64,000 nt of DNA, from positions 1 to 64,000 of the forward strand of contig NZ_BGZH01000001.1 of NCBI RefSeq assembly GCF_009617755.1. Reading direction: 5' to 3'. A model generated the notes under the pieces. That model was not told the DNA's origin, ran no database searches, and saw nothing but the letters and a program-made list of their open reading frames with translations. The translations under genes were made by a program, and so were the position numbers. This DNA is from Marinobacter salsuginis (GTDB lineage: Bacteria; Pseudomonadota; Gammaproteobacteria; Pseudomonadales; Oleiphilaceae). This document shows, piece by piece, positions 45,023 through 54,372 of the stretch. Within the stretch, counting starts at the first letter, position 1. Each line of letters begins with the position of its first letter.

Positions 45023-46489
45023 ATGCTCTCCTACCCGACGGTTCGCACCAGCCTGATTTTTCTTACGATTGCGCTCGTGGGGTTGCTGTTTGCCGACATA
45101 GCGATAACCGCCAACAATCCCTGGCGAGACCTTGGCAATTTTTTCCTGGGCGTACTGACCCCCAATTTCTTCAGTAGCGAAGGGCTGCTTACCGCCCTGT
45201 TACGAACCGTGGCCTTTGCGTTCGTGGGGGTGACGGTTGGCGCTATTTGCGGCTTTCTGTTGGCACTGGTATATCGCTTTCTCCCGGTTCGTATATTCTG
45301 TGCCTTTATCAGGGCCATTCACGAGCTGTTCTGGGCTCTGATTTTTCTCCAATTTTTCGGCTTCCACCCGCTGACGGGCGTACTGGCAATCGCAATTCCC
45401 TATTCCGGCATTTTTGCCAAGGTTTACTCCGAGATTCTTGAAGAGGCAGATCCGGAACCGGGCAGGTTATTGCCTCCGGGCACTGGCACCATTGCGGCCT
45501 TCCTGTACACCAAGATCCCGGATTGCTGGGTTCAGCTTCGGACCTACACGGCCTATCGTCTTGAATGCGGTCTTCGCTCAAGCGCTATCCTCGGTTTCGT
45601 TGGCCTGCCGACATTGGGGTTTTATCTGGAAACCTCATTCTCGCAAGGCATGTACTCTGATGCCGGCGCGATGCTGATCCTGTTCTATGTGCTTATTGCC
45701 ACCATCCCCCTCTGGGTGAAACCCAAGTTGTTGCCAGTGTATATCCTGGGCGCTCCGTTCTTCCTTGGCGATGGCTTGCCCATAGTCTGGGGCAACGTTG
45801 AGCGGTTCTTCACCCAGGACATTGTGCCCAGCCCACTGAGGGATGATGAGGGCCTCTCTGGCCTACTGCCGTGGCTCAATGAATTGATGATTGAACAGGC
45901 CCTGCCCGGTATCTGGAATACCGTGATCCTCACGCAGATCGCGCTCGTGGCCACCGGCATCCTCGCATTACTCGCGTTCCCGCTGATATCGAACCATTTT
46001 GGTGGCCCAATACGCCGGACCTCCGGGCATGTTTTCCTGGTGATTGCGCGATCAACACCGGAATACATCCTGGCCTACATTCTCCTGCAGCTGTGGGGGC
46101 CCTCCATGCTGCCGGCCGTAGTTGCATTGGCGCTGCACAACGGCGGAATCATCGGCCATCTCATTGGCCGGCAAACCAACACAATCCGGTTGAGATCCGA
46201 CGCTCCCCACGGCTTCAATCGTTATGGCTGGGAGTTGGTACCCCGAATCTACCGCGCATTCCTGGCCTTCCTGTTCTACCGCTGGGAAATCATCATGCGT
46301 GAGACCGCCATCCTGGGCATTCTTGGAATCTATACCCTTGGTTTCTACGTCGATAGTGCCATTCAAAGCATCCGTTTTGATCAGGCAATGGTGCTCATAC
46401 TGATCACCGCCATGCTGAACATTGGCGTAGACATCCTTGGCCGCTTCATTCGCCGCAAGCTGGCCCTGCAAACCATGCCTACCTGCTAG
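45023..46489 (+). CDS. ABC importer permease, two fused PhnE-type units
   Basis: A 488-residue membrane protein with two BPD_transp_1 units in one chain: first unit about 60-240 (TALLRTVAFAFVGVTVGAICGFLLALVYRFLP, SGIFAKVYSEILEEADPE), second about 290-480 (GIWNTVILTQIALVATGILALLAFPL, RSTPEYILAYILLQLWGPS, RETAILGILGIYTLGFYVD). A single fused chain can replace the PhnE homodimer. With the binding protein and ATPase it completes an importer, by context for selenium oxyanion. Confidence 0.9.
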   Translation: MLSYPTVRTSLIFLTIALVGLLFADIAITANNPWRDLGNFFLGVLTPNFFSSEGLLTALLRTVAFAFVGVTVGAICGFLLALVYRFLPVRIFCAFIRAIHELFWALIFLQFFGFHPLTGVLAIAIPYSGIFAKVYSEILEEADPEPGRLLPPGTGTIAAFLYTKIPDCWVQLRTYTAYRLECGLRSSAILGFVGLPTLGFYLETSFSQGMYSDAGAMLILFYVLIATIPLWVKPKLLPVYILGAPFFLGDGLPIVWGNVERFFTQDIVPSPLRDDEGLSGLLPWLNELMIEQALPGIWNTVILTQIALVATGILALLAFPLISNHFGGPIRRTSGHVFLVIARSTPEYILAYILLQLWGPSMLPAVVALALHNGGIIGHLIGRQTNTIRLRSDAPHGFNRYGWELVPRIYRAFLAFLFYRWEIIMRETAILGILGIYTLGFYVDSAIQSIRFDQAMVLILITAMLNIGVDILGRFIRRKLALQTMPTC

Positions 46490-46624
46490 CCCCAGCCACT
46501 GCGATCCCCGTCACAGTTCCGTCATTTCAGTCAATCCTCGCCCGGGTAATGGGGACGGGTTGGCGGTATTGGCAGGATACATTCCGTTACACTCCGATAA
46601 CCTCTTGCAACATTCAGAGTTCTG

Positions 46625-47236
46625 GTGATGATGGTAAACGGATTGATTCTCTTGGTTCAGCTTGGGCTGCTTGCACTGCTTGTTCTTCTGGCTGTGAAGA
46701 TGATCTCGCTGATGCGCGCCGAGCCTCTGGCTGCCGGCCATCGGGAAGACTGGGCAGGCAATCATCCGGGAACCCATCAGTCTGAACCAGCCTCACGGCA
46801 TTCAGAGTGGCCAGTCGCAGTGCGCAAACCGGTTGTCGACGCTGCCCCGGACCGCGCCGAGCTGATTACCCAGCTGCATATTCTGGCGGGCCTTCAGGAA
46901 AGGGATTGTCGAGTGAACGGCCTGGATCTATCAACGGCGCCGAATGCGGTTAAGACGTACGCGGCGGTCTGGCTCTATGGCGCTGGTTGTGCCCTCAGCG
47001 ACAAAACCAATCGGCACTCTTCGGCTCTGGCAGCCACCGTTGCCCAGATTGCCAGTCGAAAAACCGGAATTCGTCAGTCAGAGATCGTTGAGGCGATCGA
47101 TACCTTGACGGCCAGTACGGTTTACCTGGCGTGTTTCAAGGCGGGGTTGGAAGGAGCGGAATTCTGGCGGTTCAACCACTATGTACCGCCGACTTCGAGC
47201 CTTTACGAGGCCATCACCGCTAACGCGTTTATTTAG
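46625..47236 (+). CDS. Membrane-anchored protein of unknown function
   Basis: I do not recognise this 203-residue protein. It has one N-terminal TM segment (GLILLVQLGLLALLVLLAVKMI), a polar linker to about residue 70, and a helical C-terminal domain (AVKTYAAVWLYGAGCALSDK, HSSALAATVAQIASRKTGIRQSEIVEAIDTLTASTVYLACFKAGLEGAEFW). The start may be GTG at 46625 or one of two ATGs directly after. It converges with a small minus-strand gene, overlapping it by 8 bp at the stops. Confidence 0.65.
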   Translation: MMMVNGLILLVQLGLLALLVLLAVKMISLMRAEPLAAGHREDWAGNHPGTHQSEPASRHSEWPVAVRKPVVDAAPDRAELITQLHILAGLQERDCRVNGLDLSTAPNAVKTYAAVWLYGAGCALSDKTNRHSSALAATVAQIASRKTGIRQSEIVEAIDTLTASTVYLACFKAGLEGAEFWRFNHYVPPTSSLYEAITANAFI

Positions 47237-47540
47237 CAGCCTGCCCGGGGGCAGTCTCAAGTACCCAATCGGTGCCCAGTGCCACAGGTTCTGCGTGATC
47301 CTGTTCGTCAGCACGGGTGCCGGTGATCTCGGGCCGGCTGAATCCACCATCGTCGGTATTGGCCATGCTGTCCACATCGACAGAACGAACCACATAGGCC
47401 ACGCCATCGGACAACACTTTCGCCCGGTGAGTTAATCCGAAGACAAACCGGCAGTAATCCAGTTTGAGCTGAATCAGATCCTGCTCCGCTTTGCGGATTT
47501 TTCTCAGCAGTACCTTCTGAACGCTATCTCCGTAATCCAT
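47229..47540 (-). CDS. Small protein of unknown function
   Basis: A 103-residue soluble protein with a basic, helical N-terminus (SVQKVLLRKIRKAEQDLIQLKLDYCRFVFGL) followed by HRAKVLSDGVAYVVRSVDVDSM and a low-complexity tail. No family recognised. ATG at 47540 has AGGGAC ahead. It overlaps the preceding gene tail-to-tail by 8 bp; the 85 bp to the next gene hold nothing evident. Confidence 0.5.
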   Translation of the reverse strand: MDYGDSVQKVLLRKIRKAEQDLIQLKLDYCRFVFGLTHRAKVLSDGVAYVVRSVDVDSMANTDDGGFSRPEITGTRADEQDHAEPVALGTDWVLETAPGQAAK

Positions 47541-47624
47541 CACGTTGTCCCTGGTAGTGGCGGTATGGTGATTTTACACAATCCGGGCCCGTTGTCAGCC
47601 GACTGACGTCCGGTTGCCCTTGTC

Positions 47625-48107
47625 TCAGTGTGGCTCGGCCTGAAATACCAGCTTTGCCGGAATGCCCTCGATAGGCTGTTGCCCCTGCTGCAGATCAATC
47701 CGCCAGGTCATGGTAGCGTCTACGGTACAGAATGGCGCCGTAAAACGCGCGGAGTATTCGTTTCCGTCCCGGTTGCCCAGTGGTACGGGATACTCGCCCA
47801 TGTACATGGACTCTCCCCGAAGAACGGCGAGAAAACGCTCCGGCCGTTCTGGTGTAACTACCGTGAGTTGGTACTCCATGCCCTGGGTGCCCTCACCCAG
47901 TTCGCTCAGGCTGATTTGCCACTCGCCCGAACCGTCTGACCAACTGCAAGGGCCCTCCTGAAGCAAATCACAGCGGGCAAGGGGCGAACTCTCTTTGGCA
48001 GTAGCACCTTCCAGGTCACTATTAGCATCTTCAAGCAAGCCCGGACCAAACACTGCCACGGCAACAAGCCCCAGAATCAATCCTGCCACTGCTATTGCGC
48101 GTAACAT
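47625..48107 (-). CDS. Exported protein of unknown function
   Basis: A 160-residue protein with an N-terminal hydrophobic segment (IAVAGLILGLVAVAVFG) that is a signal peptide or anchor, and a mature part with three or four Cys (ARCDLLQEGPCSW, APFCTVDATMTW) and a beta-rich pattern. Not recognised. I start at MLRAIAV; longer frames would run into the start of the divergent ABC gene at 48240. Its head-to-head position with the ABC exporter may only reflect shared intergenic DNA. Confidence 0.6.
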   Translation of the reverse strand: MLRAIAVAGLILGLVAVAVFGPGLLEDANSDLEGATAKESSPLARCDLLQEGPCSWSDGSGEWQISLSELGEGTQGMEYQLTVVTPERPERFLAVLRGESMYMGEYPVPLGNRDGNEYSARFTAPFCTVDATMTWRIDLQQGQQPIEGIPAKLVFQAEPH

Positions 48108-48239
48108 AACGGCACCCCGAACAAACCTGCCGGGCATTATGGGGATTTCTACCGCCAAGGCAAAGGTTTCTAAACTGGCGCCAGTCATGAGAAAATACCG
48201 CGCCTTCAATTCGACCCATTTTGACCACAGGACACGCCC

Positions 48240-49160
<921 letters not shown>

Positions 49161-49185
49161 GCCCGCCGGCCCAACGGAGAAAGGC

Positions 49186-49947
49186 ATGAACCTTTACGGT
49201 ATCCGCGCAATCTACAAATTCGAAATGGCCCGCATGCGCCGAACGGTGATGCAGAGCGTGCTCTCGCCGGTGATTTCCACCTGCCTGTATTTCGTGGTCT
49301 TTGGCTCCGCGATCGGCTCGCGCATGGGTGATATCGACAACATCGCCTATGGGGCCTACATCATTCCAGGGCTGGTGATGCTGTCCCTGCTGATGCAGAG
49401 CATCTCCAACGCCTCGTTTGGCATCTACATGCCCAAGTTCTCCGGCACCATCTACGAAGTGCTCTCAGCACCGGTGTCCTACGTGGAAGTGGTCCTGGGA
49501 TACGTTGGCGCCGCTGCCACCAAATCCGTGATCCTCGGGCTGATCATACTTGCTACGGCGAAGTTCTTTGTGGATTACGACGTACTGCACCCGTTCTGGA
49601 TGTTCTCGTTCCTGGTGCTGACCTCCATCACCTTCAGCCTGTTCGGGTTCATCATCGGGATCTGGGCGGATGGCTTCGAAAAACTCCAGATTGTCCCGAT
49701 GATGATCATCACCCCGCTGGTGTTCCTCGGCGGCACCTTCTATTCCATCGATATGCTGCCGGAGGTCTGGCAAACGGTTAGCCTGTTCAATCCGGTGGTT
49801 TACCTGATCAGCGGCTTCCGCTGGGCATTCTACGGCGTGTCCGACGTTCATGTCGGCATCAGCGTGGGCATGACCCTGGTGTTTCTCACTGCGTGCATGG
49901 TGGGCATCTGGTGGATCTTCAAAACCGGGTACCGGTTACGCTCGTGA
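49186..49947 (+). CDS. ABC-2 type permease (YadH-like)
   Basis: A 253-residue permease with six TM segments: [61 protein letters not shown] (the conserved ABC-2 loop), [38 protein letters not shown] and [25 protein letters not shown] at 49186 has GGAGAAAGG ahead. The stop overlaps the GTG of the DUF192 gene, so all three genes form one operon. Confidence 0.92.
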   Translation: MNLYGIRAIYKFEMARMRRTVMQSVLSPVISTCLYFVVFGSAIGSRMGDIDNIAYGAYIIPGLVMLSLLMQSISNASFGIYMPKFSGTIYEVLSAPVSYVEVVLGYVGAAATKSVILGLIILATAKFFVDYDVLHPFWMFSFLVLTSITFSLFGFIIGIWADGFEKLQIVPMMIITPLVFLGGTFYSIDMLPEVWQTVSLFNPVVYLISGFRWAFYGVSDVHVGISVGMTLVFLTACMVGIWWIFKTGYRLRS

Positions 49948-50462
49948 CAGCAACACCGCAACGCCTTCGAGGCCTGAAAGTCTGGGTCGTACTGGCGGTC
50001 AGCTCGTTGATCTACGGGTGCTCCTCCGGGATCGCAGCGCCGCAGGAAGGTCTTCCGGTTGTCGACGCCTGCTTTGTGTCCGCAGCGGGCACAGTGCCGG
50101 TAAAACTGGAAGTGGCCAATAGCTCTGAACAGCGCCGGAAGGGATTGATGGGCCGTACGTCTCTGGCGCCTGACGCCGGAATGCTGTTCGAGTACAGCGA
50201 GCCCAGGGAAGCAAGCCACGGCTTCTGGATGTACAAAACCCTGATCCCCCTGGACATTGCCTACCTCAACGAGGATGGCGTGATCGGCAGTATCCGGCAG
50301 ATGGTGCCCTGCGCCTCGGCCACTGGTGCCGGCTGCCCCACCTACCCCGCCGGCGTGTCGTTTATCCAGGCCGTTGAGATGAACGCCGGTTTTTTCCAGG
50401 AACATGGAATCCGGACCGGCGACCGGCTATTCATTGGAAACGGTAATTGCCAGACGCAGTAG
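49944..50462 (+). CDS. DUF192 family lipoprotein
   Basis: A 172-residue DUF192 protein: [62 protein letters not shown] and [17 protein letters not shown] is a good lipobox, so it is probably lipid-anchored. DUF192 has no firm function. The GTG start lies in the TGA of the permease gene (GTGA), so translation is coupled. Confidence 0.9.
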   Translation: MTATPQRLRGLKVWVVLAVSSLIYGCSSGIAAPQEGLPVVDACFVSAAGTVPVKLEVANSSEQRRKGLMGRTSLAPDAGMLFEYSEPREASHGFWMYKTLIPLDIAYLNEDGVIGSIRQMVPCASATGAGCPTYPAGVSFIQAVEMNAGFFQEHGIRTGDRLFIGNGNCQTQ

Positions 50463-50487
50463 GCCGGGCTGATACTCCCAGGCGATT

Positions 50488-51279
50488 CTAGCTGTCCTGC
50501 CACTCCGGCTTACGCTTCTCCAGGAACGCACAGATACCCTCCTGAGCATCGTTGGCCATCATATTGTCGGCCATTACTTTCGATGTGTACTCGTAAGCAT
50601 CTTCAAGCGGCATTTCCAGCTGACGATAGAAGGCTTCCTTGCCAATTTTCAGGGTGTGGCCGGATTTGTCGGCAATGGTGCGGGCCAGCTTGTAGACCAT
50701 CTCGTCCAGGTGCTGCTCATCGACTATCTGATTAACCAGCCCGATGCGTTCCGCCTTCACGGCGCCGATCATTTCGCCGGTCAGCAGCATTTCCATGGCG
50801 TGCTTGCGGGACACGTTGCGGGACAAAGCCACCATCGGTGTGGAACAGAACAGCCCGATGTTCACGCCCGGGGTGGCAAACCGCGCCGTATCCGCCGCTA
50901 CCGCCAGATCACAGCTGGCCACCAGCTGACAGCCCGCGGCCGTGGCAACACCCGCTACCCGGGCAATCACCGGCCGGGGCAGATTGACGATCTGCTGCAT
51001 CACCTTGCTGCACTGGTTGAACAGCGCCAGCTGGAATTCATGGCTATCAAACTGCTCCCGAACTTCCCGAAGGTCGTGGCCGGCACAGAACACATTGCCA
51101 TGGGCCGCAAGCACCACAACCCGGGTTTCCGTATCGGAGGCAATAATCTCCAGCTCTTCAGACAGCGCCTCCAGCATGGCCATAGACAGGCTGTTCTTCT
51201 TCTCCGGCTGGTTCAGCGTGAGCGTGGTAATGCCATTTTCGCTGTACTTGTGAACCAGTTCTGCGGTTTGTTCAGTCAT
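50488..51279 (-). CDS. Enoyl-CoA hydratase/isomerase 1
   Basis: A 263-residue crotonase: LNQPEKKNSLSMAMLEAL, VVLAAHGNVFCAGHDLREV (oxyanion hole), VAGVATAAGCQLVASCDLAVAADTARFATPGVNIGLFCSTPMVALSR, KHAMEMLLTGEMI. The usual hydratase Glu positions read C/G (GCQL and GLFC) rather than Glu pairs, so isomerase or another crotonase reaction is possible. GGAGTG precedes the ATG. It is monocistronic, divergent from the small gene at 51467. Confidence 0.88.
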   Translation of the reverse strand: MTEQTAELVHKYSENGITTLTLNQPEKKNSLSMAMLEALSEELEIIASDTETRVVVLAAHGNVFCAGHDLREVREQFDSHEFQLALFNQCSKVMQQIVNLPRPVIARVAGVATAAGCQLVASCDLAVAADTARFATPGVNIGLFCSTPMVALSRNVSRKHAMEMLLTGEMIGAVKAERIGLVNQIVDEQHLDEMVYKLARTIADKSGHTLKIGKEAFYRQLEMPLEDAYEYTSKVMADNMMANDAQEGICAFLEKRKPEWQDS

Positions 51280-51466
51280 GAGGACACTCCATTTTTAACG
51301 GTGCTGCACCAGGCAACCTGCAAACTTACCCTGAGTATTGCTGACTGCGTCTATACTGTCGAAGCGACTTTTGTAGGATGCTCAGTTTTCGGGGCTTTGC
51401 GGTTGTTATAGCCCTCTCCCGCCCATAGGCTGTTTGTATAAGCCAGAACGCAGAGAGGAAGAACGC

Positions 51467-51610
51467 ATGTCCAAATCGATAATCCTCAAAGCCATCTTTG
51501 CCATCGCGGTTATTGGCGGCGCCATCTTCATTATCATCGAGGACGAACCGGCAACACCAACCGGCGATATCAACAGCATCCAGCCGCTGCCAGAGCAGGA
51601 TAACCCCTGA
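51467..51610 (+). CDS. 47-residue single-pass membrane protein
   Basis: An ATG with AGAGAGGA about 8 bp ahead opens a 47-residue frame: SKSIILKAIFAIAVIGGAIF forms one TM helix, followed by an acidic tail (EDEPATPTGDI) that ends QDNP. The good ribosome-binding site, K/S-rich start and membrane pattern support a real gene. Function unknown; it lies 38 bp before the DMT transporter gene and may be co-transcribed. Confidence 0.6.
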   Translation: MSKSIILKAIFAIAVIGGAIFIIIEDEPATPTGDINSIQPLPEQDNP

Positions 51611-51648
51611 ACTGAACAACACACCTCACCAGAACAGGCGAACACACA

Positions 51649-52527
51649 TTGCAGACAACCCGAATCAAAGGACTGACCATCGCCGCCCTTGGCGTGCTGT
51701 TTATCGTGCCGGATGCGCTGCTTGTGAAAATCACCTCCGTGGACCCGGTGGTGTTCCTGTTCTGGCGGGGTTTATTGCTGGCCCTCAGTTTCTTTGTGAT
51801 CAGCTGGGCCCGTTACCGCTCCAGGCTGGTGCCTGAAATTCGCAAATGCGGACGCAAAGGCCTGTTCTGTGCCGGCGCCTTCGCCATCAGCACTCTCGGA
51901 TTTGTGGTGGGCATGAAAAACACCGCCGCAGGCAACGTGCTGGTGATTCTCAACACCGCCCCGGTGATCGCCGCCGTCATCGCCTGGGCGGTCTGGAAAG
52001 AAACCCTGCCCCTGCGGACCTGGGTCGTCATCCTGGTATGTGTGACCGGCGCGACCTTCATGGCCGTTGGCGAATTCGGCAAGGGCGACCCGCTGGGGTT
52101 GTTGATGGCCGTGGTTGCCGCCACGGCCCTGGCCTCCAACCTTAACGTGGCCCGCTCTAAGCCCGACAGTGACATGAGCGTGATGCTCATGTTCGGAGCC
52201 CTGGTGTTGGCCGCTGTGGCCGCTCTGTTTGGCGGGGCCCAGATGCCCTCAGGCCGGGACTTCTTCTTCATTGCCCTGCTCTGCCTTGTATTCCTGCCGA
52301 CTGCCTGCATCCTGATCCAGATTGGCCCGCGCTACATTCCCGCGGCAGAGGTCAGCCTGATGCTGCTTTTGGAAACCGTGTTCGGGTCCTTCCTGGTGTG
52401 GCTGTTCCTGGGCGAGGTACCGCCAAACCTCAGTCTGGTGGGCGGGGTCATCGTATTCTCAGCTCTGGCTGTGCACGGCTGGACGGAAGTCAGCCGCTAC
52501 CGAAAGGCGCGGCTATTAGTTGATTAA
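51649..52527 (+). CDS. DMT-superfamily transporter (two EamA repeats)
   Basis: A 292-residue protein with ten TM segments in two EamA halves: GLTIAALGVLFIVPDALLVKITSVDPVVFLFWRGLLLALSFF and VGMKNTAAGNVLVILNTAPVIAAVIAWAVWKETLP in the first, LGLLMAVVAATALASNLNVAR and AEVSLMLLLETVFGSFLVWLFLGE in the second. It likely exports a small metabolite; the substrate is open. The start is TTG at 51649 with no better codon nearby. Confidence 0.9.
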   Translation: MQTTRIKGLTIAALGVLFIVPDALLVKITSVDPVVFLFWRGLLLALSFFVISWARYRSRLVPEIRKCGRKGLFCAGAFAISTLGFVVGMKNTAAGNVLVILNTAPVIAAVIAWAVWKETLPLRTWVVILVCVTGATFMAVGEFGKGDPLGLLMAVVAATALASNLNVARSKPDSDMSVMLMFGALVLAAVAALFGGAQMPSGRDFFFIALLCLVFLPTACILIQIGPRYIPAAEVSLMLLLETVFGSFLVWLFLGEVPPNLSLVGGVIVFSALAVHGWTEVSRYRKARLLVD

Positions 52528-52580
52528 TCCGGTTCCCGCGCGCGAAGATACGCGCTGATCAAAAACAAGGAACCGCATTC

Positions 52581-53384
52581 ATGACCAACGTACCCAAGCT
52601 CACCGACGCACTGCTCACCATGGAAAACCGGGTAGCCACCCTTACCCTGAACCGTCACGACCTGCGCAATGCGCTGACAGGCTCACACCTGATCGACGAT
52701 ATCGTGACCACCGCAGAATGGGTGAACCAGTGCGACGATGTGTCGGTACTGGTGATCACCGGGGCGGGCTCTGCCTTCAGTGCTGGTGGCAACATCCGGG
52801 ACATGGCCAACCGAAGCGGCGATTTTGCTGGCGACGTGGCCGAATGCGCCGATCGCTACCGCAAAGGCATCCAGCGCATTCCCCTGGCCCTGCAGAACGT
52901 TGAAGTGCCCATTATTGCCGCCGTGAACGGCCCAGCCATTGGTGCCGGCTTCGATCTGGCCAACATGGCGGATATCCGCATTGCCTCGGAAAGTGCCAAG
53001 TTCGGCGAAACCTTCCTCAACCTCGGCATCATCCCCGGCGACGGCGGCGCCTGGTTCATGCAGCGCCTGATCGGCTATCAGCGCGCCTTCGAGCTCACCC
53101 TCACCGGCCGCGTGATAGACGCCGCCGAAGCCAAAGACTTGGGTATTGTTCTGGAGGTGGTGCCAGCAGACGAATTGATGAATGCCGCAAACGCCATCGC
53201 AAGCCGCATGGCCAGCCAGCCGCCGAAAGCCACACGCCTGACCAAACGCCTGATGAAAATGGCGCCGAGGATGGAACTGAAGGATTTTCTGGACGTGTGC
53301 GCCAACTTCCAGGGCATGTGCCACAACGAGCCAGAGCACCTGGAAGCGGTGAATAAAATGCTGGAGGCGATGTCGAAGAAATAG
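52581..53384 (+). CDS. Enoyl-CoA hydratase/isomerase 2
   Basis: A 267-residue crotonase: LNRHDLRNALTGSHLIDD, LVITGAGSAFSAGGNIRDMANR, AAVNGPAIGAGFDLANMADIRIASESAKFGETFLNLGIIPGDGGAWFMQRLIGYQRAFELTLTGRVIDAAEA. The Glu of ESAKFGE is present, but the second hydratase Glu is replaced by Asp/Gly (GDGG), suggesting isomerase-like or dehydration chemistry. AAGGA is ahead of the ATG. The stop codon is directly followed by the 3' end of a minus-strand tRNA gene. Confidence 0.9.
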   Translation: MTNVPKLTDALLTMENRVATLTLNRHDLRNALTGSHLIDDIVTTAEWVNQCDDVSVLVITGAGSAFSAGGNIRDMANRSGDFAGDVAECADRYRKGIQRIPLALQNVEVPIIAAVNGPAIGAGFDLANMADIRIASESAKFGETFLNLGIIPGDGGAWFMQRLIGYQRAFELTLTGRVIDAAEAKDLGIVLEVVPADELMNAANAIASRMASQPPKATRLTKRLMKMAPRMELKDFLDVCANFQGMCHNEPEHLEAVNKMLEAMSKK

Positions 53385-53471
53385 TGGTGCTCCGGGCCGG
53401 AATCGAACCGGCACGACCTAACGGTCGAGAGATTTTAAGTCTCTTGTGTCTACCAATTTCACCACCGGAGC
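53385..53471 (-). tRNA. tRNA-Leu (anticodon TAA)
   Basis: Reverse complement gives an 87-base tRNA: acceptor arms GCTCCGG and CCGGAGC, long variable arm as in tRNA-Leu, anticodon stem AGAGA/TCTCT with loop CTTAAAA (anticodon TAA), T-arm GGTTCGATTCC and encoded CCA at 53385-53387. The 3' end touches the stop codon of the enoyl-CoA hydratase gene on the other strand with no gap. tRNA-Leu genes are common integration sites for mobile elements, but no element is seen here. Confidence 0.97.
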
Positions 53472-53500
53472 ATTCGGGGGGAGGTTTTGACGGGCAGAAT

Positions 53501-53527
53501 TGTATAAGTCTGCGTGGGGTAACGCAA
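53501..53527 (-). promoter_or_regulatory. Candidate sigma-70 promoter for tRNA-Leu
   Basis: On the minus strand TTGCGT (53522-53527) and TATACA (53501-53506) are 15 bp apart, somewhat short, and the -10 lies about 29 bases before the tRNA 5' end. It would leave a short leader. Confidence 0.45.
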
Positions 53528-53547
53528 TTCGGATTCTGCCCTCGCCT

Positions 53548-54201
53548 TCAGGCGGCCGGGCTTGCCTCTGCGGGCTTGGTTGCCCTGCCCTTGTAGATGT
53601 ATCCGGCAATTTTCGGTGCCTTGGGGATGTAGAGGTTTTCCAGTTCCTGGATTTCGAAGCCGGAGTCTCGGATCAGGTCGGCGATGTGGCGGTTCAAATG
53701 GCAGCCGCCCGCGAGTTTTTTCCACCCGGGGGTGATGCGGTGTTGCCACTTTCGGGTGCCGTCGTCGGGGGATTCGCCGTGTTCCAGGAACAGGAGTTCG
53801 CCGCCCGGTTTGAGTACCCGCCACATTTGCCGGAGGGCTGTATGCCAATCCGGGATCGTGCACAGAGTGAAGGTCAGAAGTACGGTATCAACAGAGTGGT
53901 CTTCCAGGGGGATTTTCTCGCCCGGCAGGTCCAGCCACTCTACCTTGATGGGGGATCTTTCGATATTCGGCTGGGCCTTGCGACGCATGCCCTCTGAGGG
54001 CTCAAGGCCGTACACCATGTCCACGTGTTTGGCATTGTAGAATTCCATATTGATGGCCGAGCCCATACCCACTTCCAGCACCACGCCTTTTGCATGGGGT
54101 ACTACCTGGCTACGAAGCTTCATCACCTGGCCCATGGAGCATGCGCGGTCTATGATGTGGGGGAGAATCCTGTCTTCGTAAAAGCTCATCGGCAACACCA
54201 T
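53548..54201 (-). CDS. Class I SAM-dependent methyltransferase
   Basis: A 217-residue methyltransferase: VPHAKGVVLEVGMGSAINMEFYN (SAM-binding motif I), VYGLEPSEGMRRKAQ (motif II), VDTVLLTFTLCTIPDWHTALRQMWRVLKPGGELLFLEHGESPDD. This pattern is that of the family around METTL7-type and phosphatidylethanolamine methyltransferases. The substrate is unknown. The start may be ATG at 54201 or 54189; neither has a strong ribosome-binding site. It lies upstream of the tRNA, same direction. Confidence 0.87.
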   Translation of the reverse strand: MVLPMSFYEDRILPHIIDRACSMGQVMKLRSQVVPHAKGVVLEVGMGSAINMEFYNAKHVDMVYGLEPSEGMRRKAQPNIERSPIKVEWLDLPGEKIPLEDHSVDTVLLTFTLCTIPDWHTALRQMWRVLKPGGELLFLEHGESPDDGTRKWQHRITPGWKKLAGGCHLNRHIADLIRDSGFEIQELENLYIPKAPKIAGYIYKGRATKPAEASPAA

Positions 54202-54372
54202 AATTGTTTTAAATCAAGGGTGCGGCAAAACGCCCTATCGAATTTGCTACCATGTTTAGTAGCATAGTAATTATCTGCCGGTAATAACAATATAACAAAC
54301 AGAGCTAAGGCAGCGGCTGAACGGGTTCGCTGGGCCCGTTTGTTATGATGTGACCGTTACCGGAGGGTTCCC
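54202..54372. promoter_or_regulatory. Divergent region upstream of cydA
   Basis: 171 bp, AT-rich around 54240-54300, including the inverted repeat GCTAC-N7/8-GTAGC near 54246-54263. It should carry the cyd operon promoter. No convincing FNR or ArcA box was found by eye. Confidence 0.4.
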
